In this document: positions 54,189 to 64,000 of the stretch, one piece after another | Numbering within the stretch: the first letter of the stretch is position 1 | How the letters are laid out: each line of letters opens with the position of its first letter | Assembly: GCA_029378245.1 (NCBI GenBank) | Contig: JARKIF010000007.1 | Coordinates: 248,001-312,000, forward strand | Direction: 5' to 3' | DNA from: Roridomyces roridus | Taxonomy: Eukaryota; Basidiomycota; Agaricomycetes; Agaricales; Mycenaceae | Length of the DNA: 64,000 nucleotides | The notes under the pieces: generated by a model | Told to the model about the DNA's origin: nothing | The model's input: only the letters and a program-made list of their open reading frames with translations | Databases searched by the model: none | Translations under genes and position numbers: made by a program

Positions 54189-55583
54189 CTAACGACCCGG
54201 ACACATTTCGCTCTTCATATCCTCTATTGCTTGATCCAACGACCCCGACGCCGGAATCTGCACGATAGTCTCCTTCGCATGTGCGCCGTCAGGACCTTCG
54301 TCACACATCGCGCGGTACTCTGTCGATAATAGTCAGAAATCGGTCAATTGAGTGATGAATCGCCCATACTTTGCTCATAATCGTCCAAATACTTGGAAAG
54401 GAGGCGAACCATCCTGCTCGGATTCTCCAAATCTCTCTTATACTCCACCGGGCCATCGTAATACGTCTCTCCAGGTGCGCAGGCGCGGAAGTGACCGTTG
54501 GCCTTGCAAAACTTGTAACGCGGAGTGCGACTACCGTCGGGGTTTACAGCCCCAATGACGTGTCTCCCGCCTTTGAGACCAGAAAGTGCTTGAAACTGGT
54601 GGAACGTGTACATGGCGAGCGCTGATGGCGCCTCGGCAGATTTCAGGTCGTGGTCGGAGATGGGGCGTGGAAGGGGCCAGAAGGACGCGTGAAAGTGGGT
54701 GATGCCGCGATTAACGTGTGGAATGTAACGGTTGAGCTCGAAGCCGGGCGGCATAACCTGTAGCTCGACTTGGGAGCACGGGACTGACCACATCTGCGTC
54801 CTGGAATCTTGACCGTTCGGGAGCTTGCAAAAACCAACGAAGATGTTGAACCAGCTCTTCCCGCGCTTCTTGAGGTTTTCCACGACCGTTGCTGGATCTT
54901 TATACCCGCCTTTCTGCCAAGGAGTCTCGTAAGCGTCGGCATCGCTGACGTCTCGCTGAAGCAGCGCCACGCGATCGATGAAGAAGGACCGATGCTCATA
55001 CTTGGACCCGGCATGCTCTGGGGAGACGGAAAGCATAATGGCAACATTGTGTTTGGCGGCGACTTCCGGGTCGTTCTTCAAAGCCGCGGATGCGATCATA
55101 ACATGGTTCGCCACGTTCAAAAAGTTCCTATGGCGATTCAGCAGATGTAAGGGTGGGGTGCGAAGACGGTAGAGCTACCATTCATTCAATTTGGATTGCC
55201 AATCGAGCTTTGGATCGTTGATCGTGCTAAAAGATGCCCGTTACGAGGCACGCGTCATGCGACACAACACTTACCCAGGACCCAAGGATTTAGCAAACAC
55301 GCTCGAAAGCTTCCTATTCGCCTCGAAAAGGTGGCACTGGCTTTTGTGGTTGTCGCCCCAATCCTTCTTCTGGCATTCTTTCTGTCGGAGGGTAAGAAGG
55401 TCGAGTTTGGAATACCCTGTGACGACGCACAGAGCAGTACTTGGACACGAGACACCCAGCACAAGAAAGGAGCTGCTTCTTGCCGCGCAAAGAGTACTCG
55501 GGACGACCGCACGAGTCGCACTCTGGCCCAGCTATCTCCCACAGGGTCTTGTTCCCTTCCAAAAGCTTGGAGCCCTTAGCCAT
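54189..55583 (-). CDS. MYND zinc-finger protein, copy D
   Basis: Five exons on the minus strand: 55583-55431, 55381-55275, 55226-55179, 55127-54370, 54319-54189 (398 aa). The finger has all eight ligands (CDSCGR ... CAGCLVSKYCS|KECQKKDW). Closest in layout to copy C (exons 1-4 have the same lengths), with the tail DQAIEDMKSEMCPGR. A 57-bp insertion with a 9-bp duplication lies 15 nt upstream of the ATG, so its leader differs from that of copy C. Role unknown. Confidence 0.85.
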
Positions 55584-55597
55584 AAGTAGTGCAGCGC

Positions 55598-55654
55598 TAG
55601 TCTCTCTTACAGACCTTCGCGCTCCGTAACCTCCGCTAAGAAGGTGCAGTTGAG
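55598..55654. mobile_element. Ultra-short insertion (57 bp) next to the start of MYND copy D
   Basis: TAGTCTCTCTTACAGACC... is flanked by GTGCAGCGC at 55589-55597 and 55655-55663. Copies C and E have a single GTGCAGCGCGAGCTC at this place, the empty site. It is homologous to the 47-bp insert at 19174-19220. Confidence 0.75.
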
Positions 55655-56093
55655 GTGCAGCGCGAGCTCGAGAAAGGGAAAGAAAGAAAGAAAGACGAAG
55701 CCAGGCGTGGCACGGCGGGCTTCTAAAATTTGTAAGGCTCCGGATCGTCATTCGGCCGGGCTCAGCCCGAAAGCTTGAGTAATTCGCTTCCCAGAAAGTT
55801 GCCAGAAAGAGACAAGTTGAACCAAGCTGGACCACACAAATCCCATCGCCAACGGCCATCACTGCCATCATGATCAACAGCGAGTCTTGCTCGCAGCCGC
55901 CGCCCAAGCGCTGCATCTCTGGCAGCTTGCCACTAACTTGAAGCACACTCGTGTCTGCGATGGCTCGAATTCCGCACTTCCCCCGAAAAAAAACAAGCGG
56001 TTGGATTGGTATTATAATTACAATCAGCAGAAGTTCCAAGTTCCAAGAAAGACAGCGACGCAAGCAATCTAACAACGCCTCGGACATTTGAGA

Positions 56094-57514
56094 TCAGGGC
56101 CTTTCCTGAACTTCAAATGGAAAATCAGCATCATCGGTTGCGGCCCACATGAACAGCTTCATCATATTCTGCATTAATGGCTCGAGTTCAGGCGGCGGCT
56201 TCCGCACGGGAGTCTTCTCCTTCGCAGGGGCGCTGGGACCTTTGTGCCAAGTCGCGCGATACTCTGCCAGGAGTCAGAGATCAGTCAAAAGAACAGACTG
56301 ATCAATCGCCATACCCTTCTCATAGCTGTCCAAATACTTTGAAAGAACGCGTGCCATCCTGCTCGGATTCTCCAAAGCCTTCTCATACTCCACCGGTCCA
56401 TCAAAATCGGTCTCACCAGGTGCGCAAGTACGACCGTTGAGGTTGCGGAATTTGTGTTGAGTACTGTCCGGATTGGACCGGTCAATGATGTTCTGCCCGC
56501 CTTGCTGGATACCTGAAAGCATACAATGGTGACGGGCGGTGTAGTCAGCGAGCGCTGACGGCGCCTCGGCAGATTCCAGGTCGACGTTGGAGATGTTGCG
56601 CGGAAGGGGCCAGAAGGATGCGTGGAAGTGAGTGATGCCGCGATTAACGTGTGGGACGTAGCGGTTGAGGTCGAAGCCGGGCGGCATAACCTCTTTCGCA
56701 ACGTAGGAGCACGGGAATGACCACAACTGGCTCCCAGATTGTTTGCCGTCCGGGAACATGCAATAACCAACGAAGAGCTTGAAACAGCTCCTACTGTCCT
56801 CCTCGAGATCTTCCAAAGCAGCTGCCGAATCTTTATACGACCCGTGCTCCCAGGTAGTGTCGAAAGCCTCGGCATCGCTGACGTCTCGCTGGAGCAACAG
56901 CACGCGATCGATGAAGAAGGACCGATTTTCGTACTTGCCCCCGGCATGCTTTTCGGAGACGGAGATCAAAAGGGCGACATTGAAGTTGGCGGCGATTTCT
57001 GGGTCGTTGTTCAAAGCCGTGGATGCGATGACACGATGGCTCGCCACGTTCAAAAAATTCCTGTCGCGATTCAGCCGATCCAAGGGCACGATCTCACGGT
57101 CAAGTTACCATTCGTTGAGCTTTGACGGCCAATCGAGCTTTGGATCTTTGATCGTGCTGGAGGGTGAGTGTTACAAGGGACCCGTATAATGGGAGGCGGC
57201 ACATACCCAGGACCCAAGGATTTAGCAAACATGCTCGAAAGCTTCCTATTCGCCTCGAAAAGGTGACACTGGTTTTTGTGATTTTCGCCCCAATCCTTCT
57301 TCTGGCATTCTTTCTGTCGGAGAGGTAAGAAAAGAGTCTTGAGTAATCTGTGACGACGAACAGAGCAGTACTTGGACAACAGGCACCCAGAACAAGAAAA
57401 GAGCTGCTTCTTGCCACGCAAAGAGGACGCGCGACGACCGCACGAGTCACAGTCTGGCTCCCACGCGTGCCACACGGTCTCGTTCCCCTCCCAGATCTTG
57501 CTCTTTTTGGCCAT
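56094..57514 (-). CDS. MYND zinc-finger protein, copy E
   Basis: Five exons on the minus strand: 57514-57362, 57313-57207, 57156-57109, 57060-56315, 56263-56094 (407 aa). The finger is CDSCGRR ... CSGCLLSKYCS|KECQKKDW..NHKNQC. Intron 3 and the first about 330 nt of exon 4 are almost identical to copy A at 4066-4560, then similarity drops to the level of the other copies. The C-terminal exon is longer and different (ELEPLMQNMMKLFMWAATDD). Role unknown. Confidence 0.85.
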
Positions 57515-57599
57515 GGTGCAGCGCGAGCTCGAGTGGCAATGGAGAGGAGGAAAGAGCCGAGGGAGGACAGAAAGACGAGGGCCACGCGTCACAGCGGAA

Positions 57600-58260
57600 A
57601 GCCCCGGGTCGGCATTTGGCCGGGCTCAGCCCACGGATTGAGTAATTCGCTCACCAGAACGGACGTCGTGTCGGTGAATTACGCATGAAGGTGACAGCAG
57701 GAAGAACTAGAGAAGTCAAGCTGCACCGCACAAATGATGGCCGATTGGGACTTGAGCAGCCGATACCTTCCGGATCATGGTCATCAATGACTCTTGCTTT
57801 AGACCACCATCCACCGCCCAAGCGCTGCATCTCGTTATCTCGCATTCGTTTTCTTGCCCACTCCACCAACCTGGATAAAAGCTGACACCACTCGGGCCCG
57901 GCCCGGGGAGCCTCAGTTTCCCTCAATTTTCGAGCGCTTGTACTCAGTCCTTACCGGACAATCCCAACAGATAGAGCCTTGAGGAGCACACGGGCCTTGA
58001 CATTTCCAGACTTTGTCGGACAACTCTTCCAAATGCGCTCACCCGCCTCGACAGCAGTGCATGGTACTCATCTGTACCAGAGTCTAGGACCTTGTCTCGA
58101 CGGTCTCACTTCAGGGTCTTTCAACTTTGTGAGTGACGTGAATCTGACTCAGCTTGCCTCCGACTCCGAGATGCACCGACGTGTATTCATTGCAGCGACA
58201 GACGCCGCTGATGGCAGAACCTCAGGTGGCCTCTCACACGCCGTGTAGTCCGACGAGGAT
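57600..58260. other. Shared MYND leader and gene-free sequence
   Basis: 57600-57870 matches the regions upstream of copies C and D (GGGCTCAGCCCACGGATTGA, then CCACCGCCCAAGCGCTGCAT). Beyond that no gene is recognised up to the membrane-protein pseudogene. Confidence 0.4.
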
Positions 58261-58615
58261 TCGCATAAATATGTGGAGCGACATCAGCCTTTTCCCCCTC
58301 GCCTTTTTTTTGCTACTGCACCCAACCAATGCACGTCTTTCGGTTAGTTCTTGCGTTGGGTTTGCCATGCATGCGCTCATCTCCTGGGCCAGCAACCACC
58401 GGGTTGCCTCGCACCTATTGGGCTGGCCAGCTTGTGTCGTTCTCGGACAACTTTGTCTCCAGGCACTAGGCTGGGCATTCCTGGTGGTCGTCTCAACATG
58501 GGGACCTATCCCTCTGGCGCAGTCCTCGGCCATCTGGGCCTCGGAAAATCCACACCTTGTGACCCTCATAACGACGCTCATTGCGACCCAGTTCGCTGGG
58601 TGTTCCAGTTTGTGA

Positions 58616-58926
58616 CACGGCGGGCAAAAGCCAGCGAAGGTCAAAGAAGCCTTCCTTTAAAGAAGGTTTCTTTGACATGGGCATTCCCTGACCGTGCCTT
58701 GTTCTTTGACATGCCGTTGATCCGGGGTGACGGCGACTGCACGGCTTTGTTACATAACTAGTCAAAATAATTCCATTTTGTACTTCATGTGATGGACTTG
58801 TACGGAATTCAAACTTCCGGATCAACGGCATCTCAAAGACCAAGCTACAATGACGGATTGTCCACGTCAAAGAAACCTTCTTTAAAGGAAGGCTTCTTTG
58901 ACCTTCGCTGGCTTTTGCCCGCCGTG
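58616..58926. mobile_element. CACGG foldback element, short copy (311 bp)
   Basis: Termini CACGGCGGGCAAAAGCC and GGCTTTTGCCCGCCGTG, arms of about 115 bp or more, 3-bp duplication TGA (58613-58615 and 58927-58929). It has subterminal GGTCAAAGAAGCCTTCC palindromes. Same family as the host at 17935-26609. The intact gene at 38135-38148 (AGTTTGTGAGTG) shows the empty site. Confidence 0.88.
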
Positions 58927-60391
58927 TGAGTGCCACACCTTTGTGAAGTTCAATTTTCACTAATCGGTTGGGTGCAGCTTTTGCTCGTATGCTCTGCGCA
59001 GGTCGATGTCCTTGTATCTCCGCCGGCCCATGTCACTCCAAGCCTTGGCTGCGAGTGTGAACATTTCGATGCGGACAGTAATATTCACCCGCCGAGGCTG
59101 GAAATGGCCGGCCCTATCGCTTCTCTGGTTTATCGCAGCTGGATCCAAACATCTGTGTGCGTCTTTCATCTATCCCTATGGTTTCAAACCTTCGTCTGAC
59201 CCTCAACAGGTGGAGTACTCTTATAACGCCTGTGAATATCGTCATCACGACCCCGTTGGTTGGCCGGGAGGTCGACTTGGGTAGCTTCGCGCTTCAGGAA
59301 ATGCTCACGAATGTGTCGACCGTTTGCGAGACTGCTGGTATGACGGCCCGTTGTCACAATACCGTACTCAACTAGCGTGTCAAGCTCGCCAGAAATTCTC
59401 GGCAGTCTTCCGACCAGCGGATATGCAAACGGGCAGGCCTATCTTGGGCGTCCTGCGGCTGTCGATTTTTTGGGACAGGGCTTCAACGCATCTACTCGTA
59501 CGTACCCGTCATAGTCGCTCTCATTGATCACTTACAAACCCCGTGTAGGCGGGATGCTCGCTGCTACTTTGAATAACACACACGTCGGATCTTGGTTCAT
59601 TCCGGCCACTGCGCAGAGCACAAAGCCGCCGCCCAGAGGAATTTCAAGCTCGTATGAAATGTTACAGCAAGGCGAGTTTCTTCTTTTTGCTTCTCAGGAC
59701 TTCCGTCAATCGACGCAGGTTTCACCGCCGACGTCGTTTGCACCTACCAAAATTTAACGGTGGACACGCCACTGAAGGTTGGCTCGGAGAGTATCTTTGT
59801 TGCTGCCTGGAGTAGTAATGTTTCCGTCATACCCGCTACAAACGTCTCTTTAGTCGTTGCGGAGGCTGAGTGCCCAGCGAGTCTCAGCCGTAGGTGTTTC
59901 AATTCAGACACCAGCTCGATGACATTTTTAACCAGGAAACGCCAGTGCGGAATTTATATTGGAATCGGGGCAATACTTGTGGGTACTTGGGTGCGACCCT
60001 GAGCCAAGTGTGCCGAATAATTACAGTATGGGTAGTGCTTCATTCATTTTTTCGTTGACTGATATCAACCTCATTAGATTTGATATTCGGGGCCTCGGGA
60101 GATTACCAGAATATCACTGGCACGGGGGACTCGAGTTATCTAATCTGCCAGGTTGCACCAAAGACAGTGGTTGTCCGTGCAAATTACGCTGGCGGCACTG
60201 TCAACTCCACTGTGGAAGAGGCTATCCACTCTCCCACTCTTATTGGCGGTGGTCCGACAGGATTGTTCGCGCTCGGAAACGATGGGCTGGAAGAGTTTTT
60301 CTCCCGGCACGACTGTTTGGATCCTCCTCCCCGGCCTATTCATGACCTTAGCGACCTTGGCACTCGTCTTAATCACCTTGTACCGACATTG

Positions 60392-61801
60392 TAGTCTCGG
60401 GACCAGACTATATACAACTGACGAACAAGTAGTTGTATATAGTCTGGTAGTAAACACGCGATTCCAAAGGGCGTGCCGGACCTTATGTCAGCACGTCACA
60501 TGATATCTGCGTGGCCTCCTTCCTCCTCGTCTTCCCGCCTCAACCTGCCCGTTTCGCCCATGGAATCCGCCTCAGAACGACCTCCCTCATACTCAAAAAC
60601 ACTTTTGAAGATCCTTTGCGCGAAAATCCGCTCCGAAAAACACGACTTCCGTGCTACCGTCGGTTCCCAATGAAGACTCAGTCGGACGACTCGCGCACAT
60701 TGTCCCGTCGAGAAGGGGCCTTTATGTTAGGGAAGCAGGGACCTGGGGTAGTAGAGTGTCTGGTTGACGGGCCTTGGCCGGCCTGAGAGCTTAGGTGCGT
60801 CGCTGTCGCTGTCGCTCATCTTCTTGCCCATGTCTGTCACGCAGGACTACGGGAAGACATCTCTCTCTTCAACTCTGTACGGCCCAATGTGGGCTCCAAT
60901 GTCCGGTTTCGTTTCCGGCTGTCCGTCCACCCGTTGTTATCTCGCCCGTTTCTCAGCCCACGTACCAGCGCTGCAGTCTCCGAAACGACCCCACGCGAGA
61001 GACCCGTTTTCGACTTTCCCTTGACCACCAGCCCATTCATTACGGACCTCCGGATGATCGCCTCCAACAGCAGCTTCCGCCGCCCCATCACCGAATCGAG
61101 ACCCAACGACGGAACTACTCAGCTAAACAATTCCGATGCCTGTCTGGCGGCATTCCACTCGGTCTCCGTATCAGCTAACAGCACTCCAGCAGAGCTCGTC
61201 TGCTATCCACCCTCGACACATCCGCGCCGCCTCCTGCCGTTCCCGCCTTTCCTACTATTCCCCGACGCCCGTCTCGTTACATGAGCGAAATTTTGCTCCA
61301 TCGGGCTCGTCATTGGTGTTCAGGGGCCTTTGAGGCATTCAAGAGCCGTGCATAGGGCGGCTGCTTAACGGCGTGGAGTCGCTTGGAATAAGATTATGCA
61401 TGTATTCTGTCGATCCTCGATTAATGCATCTCCATTTTGAGTCGAATTAATTCCCAGGTGCATTGAAGCTCTTCTCTTTGTTGGCTCTGTCTGTGTCCTA
61501 TGTATCTAGTGGCGACTCGTCAGTTTCCTGATTGCAGAATGCTGAAGGGACTTCCGTTGAACGCAGAGTAGGTCAGGATGCTGCCGTAAGTATGCATGGA
61601 CTTTGGTTGGTTGGAAATATTTTCCTCTACTTCTAAGAACCCTTGGGTGACATCCCGTAGTCTAGTTGTCGCTTGAAACGCGTCTGCTGAGCCCGAGATG
61701 AGCCCAAACGACGAGGTGTACACAGATCACGGCTGTCGCACGTGACGTGCTGACATAAGGTCCGGCACGCCCTTTGACAGGACGTGTTAACTATAGGACT
61801 A
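60392..61801 (-). mobile_element. MULE-like non-autonomous element, 1410 bp, copy 2
   Basis: Inverted copy of 9546-10955, with exactly the same length and, where translated frames were compared, the same sequence. The perfect 9-bp duplication CCGACATTG lies at 60383-60391 and 61802-61810. It interrupts the last exon of the membrane protein copy. The near-identity suggests a recent transposition. Confidence 0.92.
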
Positions 61802-62075
61802 CCGACATTGGCATGAACTGCATGCCGATAGCAGCAGCGACACCTTTGATCCTTCGAACCCACTGCACCTGATGGCGGCAGCTTCTGCAGGCGGGTTGGA
61901 TGGTACGTTCAAGGGATTCCGTGATGAGGACATCAACGAGGGGGCGAAGCTCAATGTGCTTCTGGGGTCGTTGCCTGGGAGGGGATTGGCTCTCATGCGT
62001 GCGGATAACCAACCCGCTGATCTCAAGCATCAACTTCTTGGACATACTCCCTTGTCGAGTGTCGAGGATTTGTAG

Positions 62076-62692
62076 AGAATTATGCCGGATTTTTCATTTT
62101 TCATTTTTTATCCACAGGGTTTTGCGAATAATATTCCTCATCGATAACTGGACGGCTCGACAGGCCGAGCAGCCTTGGAGGATTGACTTGCCGATGACGC
62201 CGAGTTGCCGAGACCGAATGCCTGCGTGAATGCCATCAGTCCGACTCGATCAAACCTCTTGCTTTGTTCCACCATCTTCACTAAGAGGCCGACAGCCGCG
62301 CACCCTCTCTCAACCCTCTCTTGACCTCGTAAGTTGCCCGAGACGGTATCTGGCATCGCTGTAACTGATCATTCCATCTCGTCGTCCTGATTAATATTCT
62401 TCTTTCGTGTTCCGGTCAGTGTCCGGTTGAAAGCACAGATGGCAAGCGGTCAAGCGGGGCCGAAGGACATGACTTGCCATCGCCGTTGTTACAGATCGTG
62501 CGAAGCTGCCACCTTTATACTCTTGACTTTTCCGCAGCACCCTCTTCCCTCCCTTGGGCAACCGCCCGGTCTGCATCTAGCAGCACCATCCCTCCTTACT
62601 CCTACTGCAGTCCGGTTCGTTTTCACTTTACATCCATTCAAGAGTAAACCACTAATCTTCTGTCAGTGTCGTAAACGCACGACAATCCCTCG
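62076..62692. other. No gene recognised
   Basis: Intergenic sequence between the pseudogene and the tandem pair of small membrane proteins. Pyrimidine-rich stretches near 62520-62600 may belong to the promoter of the next gene. Confidence 0.35.
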
Positions 62693-63208
62693 ATGCCGGA
62701 AATTGTGGTCGAAGGGCCTGACGGACTCTCGTCTCTCAAAGCGACGACCTTGCGAGGGCCGCAGCCAATACCCACGACCCACTATCATTTTTACAGGCCT
62801 GGAGCCACGATGCCGGGTGACTCGTCCAACGATGGCGCCGCGTACCTCGTCGGCTTGATATGGGTCTTTTTTATGCTTTGGGTGTTCGGCCTGCTCCCCA
62901 AGCGAGTCCCCAGGATCCCTCTCGATGGTATAACGCAAGTCTTCCAGCGCTGGCGGCCGCCGCAATTGCCACCGCAGAAGGTGTCAAGCGAAGAAGTTTC
63001 GGAAGATGTGTTGGCGCCGCCATTTGCACTACGCCGTCAGGCTCATCTGGCTGCTGAATTACGCGCGGCCAAGGAATCGTTGAAGGGGCGAGGAACGGGG
63101 GTTGATGCCAGGAGGTTAAAGGCGCGTATTCGCGTTCTTGAAGGGTTGCAGAGCAGCGCGCTGACCCCGGACTCTGAGGAGAGCGGCGATCGTGAGGCCA
63201 GCGAGTAG
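62693..63208 (+). CDS. Small single-pass membrane protein with helical tail, copy 1
   Basis: One exon, 171 aa. One hydrophobic segment (AYLVGLIWVFFMLWVFGLL) is followed by KRVPRIP and a charged, probably coiled-coil tail (RRQAHLAAELRAAKESLKGR, ARIRVLEGLQ). Similarity to the next gene begins at the membrane segment, so the first about 45 residues may be wrong and the ATG at 62810 (MPGDSSNDGA) is an alternative start. Family and function unknown to me. Confidence 0.65.
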   Translation: MPEIVVEGPDGLSSLKATTLRGPQPIPTTHYHFYRPGATMPGDSSNDGAAYLVGLIWVFFMLWVFGLLPKRVPRIPLDGITQVFQRWRPPQLPPQKVSSEEVSEDVLAPPFALRRQAHLAAELRAAKESLKGRGTGVDARRLKARIRVLEGLQSSALTPDSEESGDREASE

Positions 63209-63516
63209 ACAAAAATATTTTCTAGCTAATGAGATATCAGGGTACGGAGGTTGATTTCAACCATCGGAGTCGTATTTTCTGCTTGCCAAGCTGTTGTCCT
63301 TTTAATGTCCATCAAGATGAGCGGCGCCCAAGGGCGATGAGCGCTCGTGGCAAGGATCGTGTGAAGATGGTTGAATCTGTGCATAACAACAGCCTTTGAC
63401 AGGTCCACAGCCGCACCTCCTTCTCTTCATCCAACATCCTACTTACCTCTGTCCCTACTCTTGTAAGTACGTCCTCCTTTGAAGCAGCTGGGGCTTTATT
63501 TCAGCACAGGTGACCC

Positions 63517-63975
63517 ATGGGTTGCTCCATAAATGGCGTGCCTCGGGAAATGTATAGTTTGCACGCGGCGGACGCTGGCAGGCGAACTTTGCCCGCAGGC
63601 TTGAAAAGATCCATTACATTCTCCGGAGTAGCATCTTCGGCGACTGTTATTCTCGGCGCTCTAGCATGGATCATCTTCATGCTCTGGATTTTCGGCGTGC
63701 TCCCCAAGAGAGTTCCCAGAATTCCTTTCGACAGGGTTAAGGAAAATGTCCGACGTTGGGCTTCCCAATGGTGGCCTCAGAAAACGGAGTCAGAGATGTA
63801 CGACGACGCCAGCGCGCCCTCTGCTGCGTTTCGTAGGCAAGCACAGTTGGCTGCTGAGCTGCGCGCTGCGAAGGGACAGTTGAAGGGGCGGGGAAGTGGG
63901 GTCGCTGCGGAGAGGACCAAGGCGCGCATTCGGGTGCTCGAGAAGCTGCAGATTAGCGCCCGAACTTGCGAGTAG
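63517..63975 (+). CDS. Small single-pass membrane protein with helical tail, copy 2
   Basis: One exon, 152 aa, tandem paralogue of the gene 300 bp upstream. It has ATVILGALAWIIFMLWIFGV, then LPKRVPRIPFDRV and a tail FRRQAQLAAELRAAKGQLKG...ARIRVLEKLQ. The conserved core argues that both frames are real. The segment upstream of the membrane helix differs between the copies. Confidence 0.68.
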   Translation: MGCSINGVPREMYSLHAADAGRRTLPAGLKRSITFSGVASSATVILGALAWIIFMLWIFGVLPKRVPRIPFDRVKENVRRWASQWWPQKTESEMYDDASAPSAAFRRQAQLAAELRAAKGQLKGRGSGVAAERTKARIRVLEKLQISARTCE

Positions 63976-64000
63976 CGCGCTTTGTCGCCTTGAGATGACG

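Larger units (their letters stand above)
58270..62075 (+). pseudogene. Disrupted copy of the uncharacterised membrane protein gene
   Basis: Exons 2-8 of the gene at 37739-40120 can be followed with proper splice sites (HLLGWPACVVLGQLCLQ, VCETAG, SGYANGQAYLGRPAAV, GSWFIPATAQSTK, SGQYLWVLGCDPEPSVPNNY). Three changes break it. First, the last exon lacks about 250 bp between GGGPTGLFA and the ETMGWKSFSPGTTVW part, with a frame change. Second, a 1410-bp element sits in the codons for YRHW at 60392. Third, a 311-bp foldback element sits just after the donor of intron 2. The tail continues after the insertion (LHADSSSDTFDPSNPLHLMA ... SSVEDL). The first exon differs from that of the intact copy. Confidence 0.85.

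Noticed and set aside
55314..56087. Minus-strand frame of 257 codons that includes the start of MYND copy D
   Set aside because: It joins non-coding leader, the 57-bp insert and exon 1 of copy D, and reads through intron 1. The conserved ATG at 55583 fits all paralogues.
1..64000. CRISPR array, prophage or bacterial operon
   Set aside because: The window has spliced eukaryotic genes throughout; the short repeats seen are transposon ends and do not form regular repeat-spacer units.

Overview
This window is nuclear DNA from a filamentous fungus, most likely an Agaricomycete (mushroom-forming basidiomycete, perhaps Mycena-like). The evidence is the genes: almost every one is cut by several introns of about 44-60 nt with GT(RNG)...YAG borders, and the gene families are typical of that group (NACHT NTPases without C-terminal repeats, MYND-finger proteins, F-box proteins, BCS1-type AAA ATPases, Frm2/Hbn1-type nitroreductases, hotdog thioesterases). 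Genus is inference. Exon borders below were read by eye and checked only by reading-frame phase and comparison of paralogues inside the window.

Layout. 1-8 kb: 5' part of a minus-strand gene, an array of Pol III-like motifs, MYND gene A (+) and a six-exon NACHT gene (-). 8-17 kb: mostly gene-free, with a 1410-bp MULE-like element, a hAT-like element and a tRNA-like locus. 17.9-26.6 kb: a palindromic foldback element that has taken five later insertions, including an intact Ty1/copia retrotransposon with two seemingly identical 245-bp LTRs. 26.9-37 kb: a duplicated nitroreductase unit around a BCS1-like ATPase with two N-terminal modules and a second NACHT gene whose fourth intron carries a 1-kb element. 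37-48.9 kb: an uncharacterised membrane protein gene, a frameshifted MYND copy (B), a small membrane protein, an F-box gene, a tRNA-like locus and a decaying cluster of thioesterase copies. 49-57.5 kb: MYND copies C, D and E (all minus) separated by transposons and gene relics. 58-62 kb: a second copy of the membrane protein gene, inactivated by an internal deletion and by a second copy of the 1410-bp element. 62.7-64 kb: a tandem pair of small membrane proteins.

The overall picture is a fast-changing accessory region. The same families (five MYND, two NACHT, two nitroreductase, four thioesterase, four membrane-protein copies) recur on both strands as intact genes, variants and relics, and transposons with clear target-site duplications mark many of the breaks. 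Because several families and the foldback arms are duplicated, the window often contains its own empty site for each insertion. I see no bacterial operon, CRISPR array or viral genome here.
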